64,000 nt of DNA from Carnegiea gigantea. Its lineage: Eukaryota; Streptophyta; Magnoliopsida; Caryophyllales; Cactaceae. The translations under genes were made by a program, and so were the position numbers. The stretch spans positions 179,501 to 243,500 of the forward strand of contig JAKOGI010000811.1 of the NCBI GenBank assembly GCA_029747015.1, given 5' to 3'. This document shows positions 59,160 through 64,000 of the stretch, one piece after another. The notes beneath the pieces are model-generated. The model was given only the letters and a program-made list of their open reading frames with translations. It was not told where the DNA came from and did no database searches. How positions within the stretch are numbered: position 1 is the first letter of the stretch; each line of letters opens with the position of its first letter.

Positions 59160-62100
59160 ATGTTCACAGAGGGTTTGGATCAAAGTGCAATCAACTGGGT
59201 CAAGCAGGTACAGGCAAATTCTGCAGAAATTTAATCAATTTCTTTGGATTTTTCCTACTTTTGTGGATGATTTTTCGATCTTTTCCTGGTTGATTTAATG
59301 TATGAGCTGAGGCCAAGTATTTACGATAATAATGGGCAATGGGGCGCTATTTGAAACCCTAGAGCTTGGGAGTTCAGTTTCCATTTAAGGAAAGTTCAAA
59401 ACTTAATTTTGGTACTGAGGAAATAGAAAGCACGCAAAATTTATTTGTATTTTGATTATAATTGTGTTCAAGTGCATGTGGATTAGAGTTAAACTGAAAT
59501 GATGTTATTACCGATGAAGGAATGCATAGCTGCAGTTGAACTGAAATGATGTTATTAACAAATTCTGAATGGAAATCATGTTTTTACTATTCTCGAAAAA
59601 GAGGAAACAAAAATTTGAGGTTTGAATGGAAATCAACTTAATTCCTTATCTATTTAGGGAGGCACTTGCAGATGTTTTACTCCTTCATTCCTGAAAACTG
59701 CAGGGTTCGGCTGTAGCAGTAGAAGTTAGATCACCCTTAACGGAGAAATCAGACTGCAAATCAGTTCCCAAATCTGCGCTTCTACGTGGTGCTGGCAGTT
59801 ATATGTCACCCCGCACGTTGCCCCCTCTAAAGTTCCATTCTGGTTTACTCGGTAAGCACAGCATGTCTACTCTTGGTCTAAGTGAATCAGATGAGCAGAG
59901 TCTCAGTAATGACAGTGATGATGGTGGTGATGAAAGTATTGCTTCAGCACCATATGGTCTTGATGGGTATTACTCTGAGAAATTTGACCAAGAATTTTCT
60001 CAGTTTGATGATGTTGATGACATGCGAAATTTGAGCTCTCATGGCTATGATGAAGAAATAATTGGTTCCTCAGAGGGTTTAAGTGTGAATGATAGGTCAC
60101 ATGGACCATTGATTAATAGAGGACTGTCCAAGATAGATCTCAAAGTTGAACTGCCAAAGGCAGTCAGGAGATTTGGTGATGTAAGGCAGAGTGAGCAGTT
60201 TATGACTCCAGATAGTTGGTCTCAGCCCCTTGCTAGTGCTCACTCATTTAGCACAGAGGTCAGAGCACATAGTTTCAATTCAGGCATTAACCAGCATGCT
60301 GGAGTTGTACTGTTTTTTATTAGGCATGCCTTAGTTTCATGAATGGTTTATTTATTGCAGGGAACTCCCATTCACCATTGCAAATATTATGATGTAGCAG
60401 ACTTGGGAACTCCCAGTGCTCCACCTGTTAATACTGGGGGAGAGGAGGGATGTGAACATGAACATAAGGGAAAACAAGGGATCATGTTCGAAACTGCTTA
60501 CAAACCGTCAGAAAATGGGGAGCGTTTTGATGGGACTAAGAATGTATTATTGGAAGGAAAAGCAGATTCTTTGGAAAACAATGAATTGAATGAGAAGTAT
60601 ATAAATCAGTTAGTTAAATTCCGTTTTTCTTATTTTCTTGGACCTTTTTCAACATTTATCAAAGCCAATATTATTTATTAGTGGAGGTCTGAAGGTTTGA
60701 TGTGTTGATTTAGCTTCTGTGATTATTCATCCTTGCAGAGAAAATGGGGCGTTTAGTGTGGTGAAAGAAAATGTGAAGACACCCCCCTGTGCAGCAAATG
60801 TTTGTGAACCACTCCTTGGTTATGACGCCAGGTACCCCCCTCCCCCCCAAAAAAACTTTGTGCCTTTTGCATTTTGGAGAACTTTAACTCTTGTGGGCCT
60901 AATGCTAGACAATTATCTTCAACAAATAGATTCTTACTTAGTAGTATTGAGGTAGCATATGATGGAGCATATCCCCAACAGTCAATTTCTTGCAATGATA
61001 AGTGCTAAAAAAGACAGCTCTTTGCTTTCGTCATATTGCTCTTGTCACACTCTGCCATTAGTCCTCTCTAGTTGGAGCTGAACTGTAAACATCTAGACCT
61101 CTTCAGAGCCTACCGACAAAGGGGCATACATACTGGTTTTTTGTGTTACTGTTCTAATAATCTTTGTCCTTACAAGTACAACTATGTTTACTACAGGAGA
61201 CTATGCAACAATTTTAACGTCCTTGTCCACTAGTTGGCCTGCGTTATTCTTAAATTTGATAATTAAGTGCTCCCTGCTTAATAGTCTTGAGTTGGTTGAC
61301 TCAAACAAAACTTCCTATCCTACGTAGCCAGCCAAAGCTCAAATGGTATATTGATCAGCTTTCAGAAAATCATAAGTTTTATGTAGATTTCATCCTCTTA
61401 CTATCAAAATTATTGTCTAATGTTCAAGACTCTCTTTAATTTCATTCACTTTGCAAATGTTGCAGTGCACAAAATGCGTGGCAAACCATTGTAGCATATG
61501 ATGCCTGCGTGAGGTTGTGCCTCAGTGCATGGGCAAAAGGCTGCCCTGATGCACCTGAGTTTCTACATGATGAATGCCTTGTCCTGCGGACTGCTTTCGG
61601 GTATGCCACATATTGCAAGTCTTAAATACGATCCGTAGAAGCAGGCAATTATGGCATCAATGTCTTCTTTGTTGTTGTAGGTTGAACAAGTTCTTGCTAC
61701 ATCCTCGTGGTGCTCAAACAGAACAATGCAGGACTTCCAGGACTGCAGAAGAAGCATGCTCTATGAAGCTGAAGAAAGTGGTCGGCAAGATTAGGGTGGA
61801 GGGTATTTTTGTGATCCAATTTACTTTACACATTTCGAATTTACTACTCCAGTGAGGCATTGACTGACTCTCATGTCACTTGAACGCCCTCAAAACACAA
61901 ATGTTTATACTCTTGGCTCTTTTACTCTGACAAAAATCTGTCTGGTATCTGTGTTACCATCTCCATTTCTAAAGGCAACACCAATCAGCTGTCTTTAAAA
62001 TCTCAGCATGGAAGCCTACTTCGGTCTAGTGTAAGGTAAAATTCATTAAATAGTTTGAATGATGACTTGGCTTTTTCTTTCATGGCAGTGAAAAAGCTAT

Positions 62101-63348
62101 GGATCGTTCCTAGGAGAAAACGCAGGAGCTTGCGCTCCCTGCAAGGTTCATTCTACATGAGAGCAGGGACAGAGTATGCCCGACATGTTTCATCACTTGT
62201 TAAAACTGGCTTCAATTCACTTATGAGCTCACCATTATCAGTGAGATGTGAAGGTCTGTATAGTAGAACAAGCACTAAATTCATACATATCTGATTTCTC
62301 ATACTCAGAATTATTGATTAGAATATAAGAAAAGAATGCATGAGGATAGTAGTTGTACTCCCTATTTGGAGTTCTCATATAGCTGGAAATAACAAAAGAA
62401 GTAAGATTTACTGTGGCATGTTATTGTCCGCTAAATCTGAGTGAAGAATTTCCTAAAACTTAGATCTGCTTAGAAGTGGACAGAAGTAATGCGTGTGGGT
62501 GTATATTAGTGTGATGTAGATAAATATTTGATATATATGGGGCAAAAGTTATTCATGGCCTGTGGCCTGTGAAGCTTCTCGGTTAAGTCGTTTATGTCTA
62601 AACTGCATTGCTTCTACAGATGATGAGTATTCGCTATTATTGTTTGCAGAGCAACTGCCTTGTTTATTTATCCTGAAAAGCTCTACAGAGGATTCACAAA
62701 TGGATTATGCTTCTGCAATATACTTGCATCCAGGAACAGGAGACTATCATGACTTGTAAGCATGAAATTGTGTTTTCTGTCGTATGTTTTTATAGGAAAA
62801 TGAAATTTTGAAAACCTAAACAGATCCATCTTCCCTAAAAATTTCGGAAGATCCCTCAAAATTTCCATGATCATAATTATTTCCGTTGTAACTGATTCAA
62901 ATGGTTCATATGCTATTTGTTGAACTAGTTAGGGCAAAGTTCATGTTTTGTATGTTAAAGCACAAAGCTCAAGAGGCTCTGATCTCTTTCAACTTACCAT
63001 ATCAAAGAGTGAATCTGTCACATATATTGGTGTATTTCAGTTTTCCAGAAAGTCAAGGGGACGCTCTTCGGATAGAAGTGCAGGATGCGAAACACAGCGC
63101 ACAAGGTCAAGCTGTAATTCCGATTTCGTCAATAGCTGAGAATTCTGTATGTAGTTTCTGGTCCCTTTCAAGGAGGAAATCATTCTTTTCATAGAATGTT
63201 GTACCTCTGTATGGAACTCTAATTACCAAATTGACAGAATGACAAAACTCGATGGTGGCCTATCTACCATGAGGAACATGAATGTATTGGAAAGATCCAG
63301 CTTTCAATAGCAAGTTCAATTGCAAATGAAGAGGGCAATGGCATAAAG
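59160..63348 (+). CDS. Conserved plant protein with C2-like region, 5' part (ten exons)
   Basis: Exons by GT-AG sites and phase: 59160-59207, 59704-60306, 60361-60596, 60739-60831, 61466-61600, 61681-61802, 62089-62253, 62650-62755, 63041-63146, 63238-63348, giving 575 codons with no stop. Starts MFTEGLDQSAINWVKQ. It belongs to a family of large plant proteins of unknown function (relatives such as Arabidopsis At4g24610 and At5g65440, from memory). Residues 17-300 are acidic, Ser-rich and probably disordered. A conserved helical block, NAWQTIVAYDACVRLCLSAW, is at about 328-350. From about 405 (VGKIRVEVKKLWIVPRRKRR) to RWWPIYHEEHECIGKIQLSI (543-562) it looks like a beta-rich C2-type domain. 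The C-terminal half lies beyond the window. The exon 2 donor is uncertain: 60258, 60303 or 60306, all phase 0. Some database relatives carry a misleading pesticidal-crystal label; nothing here supports that. Confidence 0.88.
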
Positions 63349-64000
63349 GTCTGACATCTGATTCTTTGCCACTGATAGCTATCATTTGGATAAGGCAGTG
63401 CCAAATCTCCTGAGAGATATGCACATTAGACAGTAGTTCTCTTTTGCATTTACTTTTACTGATTTACTGCACATCTCATACTTTCATGCATAGAAAACTA
63501 CAGTCCTCATGTCTCTTTGGCTGCACAAAATAAATAAAAAAATGGGAGTTCAGATTTGCTATATCAATACGTAAACATGTCTCACTACGATTAGCAAGCT
63601 ATGTTACTTTACCATTATCACGAGAATCTTCTGAATTACTTTCCACATATGAAATCACAGCTGCTCATTTTTTCTTCTCCAATGTACTTTGGATAAGGCA
63701 TCCCCCTTTTGCATTCAAACCTATTTGTTCTGTTGAGCAAGAGACAAATCTGGCTTCGATATATCCATCTGTTGAGGATGAGCTTATTTGTTCTCATGGG
63801 TAAAACACAAAGCTGGCTTCAATATATCTATCAGTTGGGTGTAAGCCATATGAAAACAGTGAAATATCAAAGCAACAATGGTCAGTATCTTTCGTTAGAC
63901 TTTGCTCAAATGGTGTGCAAATTAGCCTGCACTTCCAATTGCCACTTTTTCATTCTAGCAAACTTAGAGAGAGCTTTTGTGGTCCAGCATGGAATGAATT
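63349..64000 (+). other. Intron 10 of the host gene, continuing past the window
   Basis: It begins with a GT after the AAG codon at 63346-63348. I find no following exon in frame before the window end, so the next exon lies to the right. TTGAGCAAGAGACAAATCTGG and a near copy (GGGTAAAACACAAAGCTGG, followed by TTCAATATATC) form a short imperfect tandem repeat at 63735-63835. Confidence 0.6.

Noticed and set aside
59803..60342. A single-exon gene of 179 codons
   Set aside because: The frame is open upstream to a splice acceptor at 59703 and connects in phase to the MFTEGLD exon; the ATG at 59803 is internal.

Overview
This window is nuclear DNA from a flowering plant. It is AT-rich and packed with nested LTR retrotransposons of typical plant lineages: Ty1/copia SIRE-type, Ty3/gypsy Tat-, Athila- and chromovirus-type, and a Cassandra TRIM. 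The only clear host gene has plant-type GT-AG introns. I cannot name the species from sequence alone; the host gene and the element mix fit a eudicot or another non-grass angiosperm.

Layout. 1-5.9 kb holds pieces of Athila-like LTRs, a 731-bp Cassandra element whose LTRs carry 5S rRNA-derived sequence, and a degraded reading frame around it. 5.95-10.56 kb is a heavily decayed Tat-type gypsy pol/gag on the minus strand. 10.56-11.5 kb is a plus-strand gypsy LTR end with primer-binding site and gag start. 11.5-13.4 kb is a minus-strand chromovirus remnant in which an LTR, integrase pieces and a Gag zinc knuckle have been brought together by deletions. 13.44-14.75 kb is a 1.3-kb structure with inverted arms of about 300 bp. 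16.0-17.5 kb is a Tat LTR-like repeat, followed by a minisatellite. 19.33-30.32 kb is a complete SIRE-like copia element on the minus strand: two 1.5-kb LTRs, a 5-bp target duplication CATTG, primer-binding site, polypurine tract, gag, pol and an envelope-position third ORF. Its coding region is broken in five places. 31.0-35.6 kb is an Athila-like derivative lacking gag-pol. 37.1-43.9 kb is a decayed Athila element on the plus strand with a 1.3-kb insertion inside it. 45.4-46.4 kb is a weak relic of a plant-mobile-domain-like ORF. 47.3-53.6 kb is a second decayed Tat element on the minus strand, with its probable 5' LTR at 54.6-56.1 kb, homologous to the 16.0-17.5 kb copy. 56.1-58.3 kb is a plus-strand gypsy relic. 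59.16 kb to the window end is the 5' part (ten exons, 575 codons) of an intact-looking host gene.

Functionally, the left 58 kb is a transposon graveyard with one relatively recent arrival, the SIRE element. The host gene starts within about 0.9 kb of the last recognisable transposon relic. Nothing looks like a gene cluster, CRISPR array or immune system. The most unusual structures are the env-like ORF of the SIRE element, the 5S-bearing Cassandra, the inverted duplication at 13.4-14.75 kb, a near-palindromic motif recurring in unrelated LTRs, and a pair of in-frame splice acceptors 30 nt apart in the host gene.
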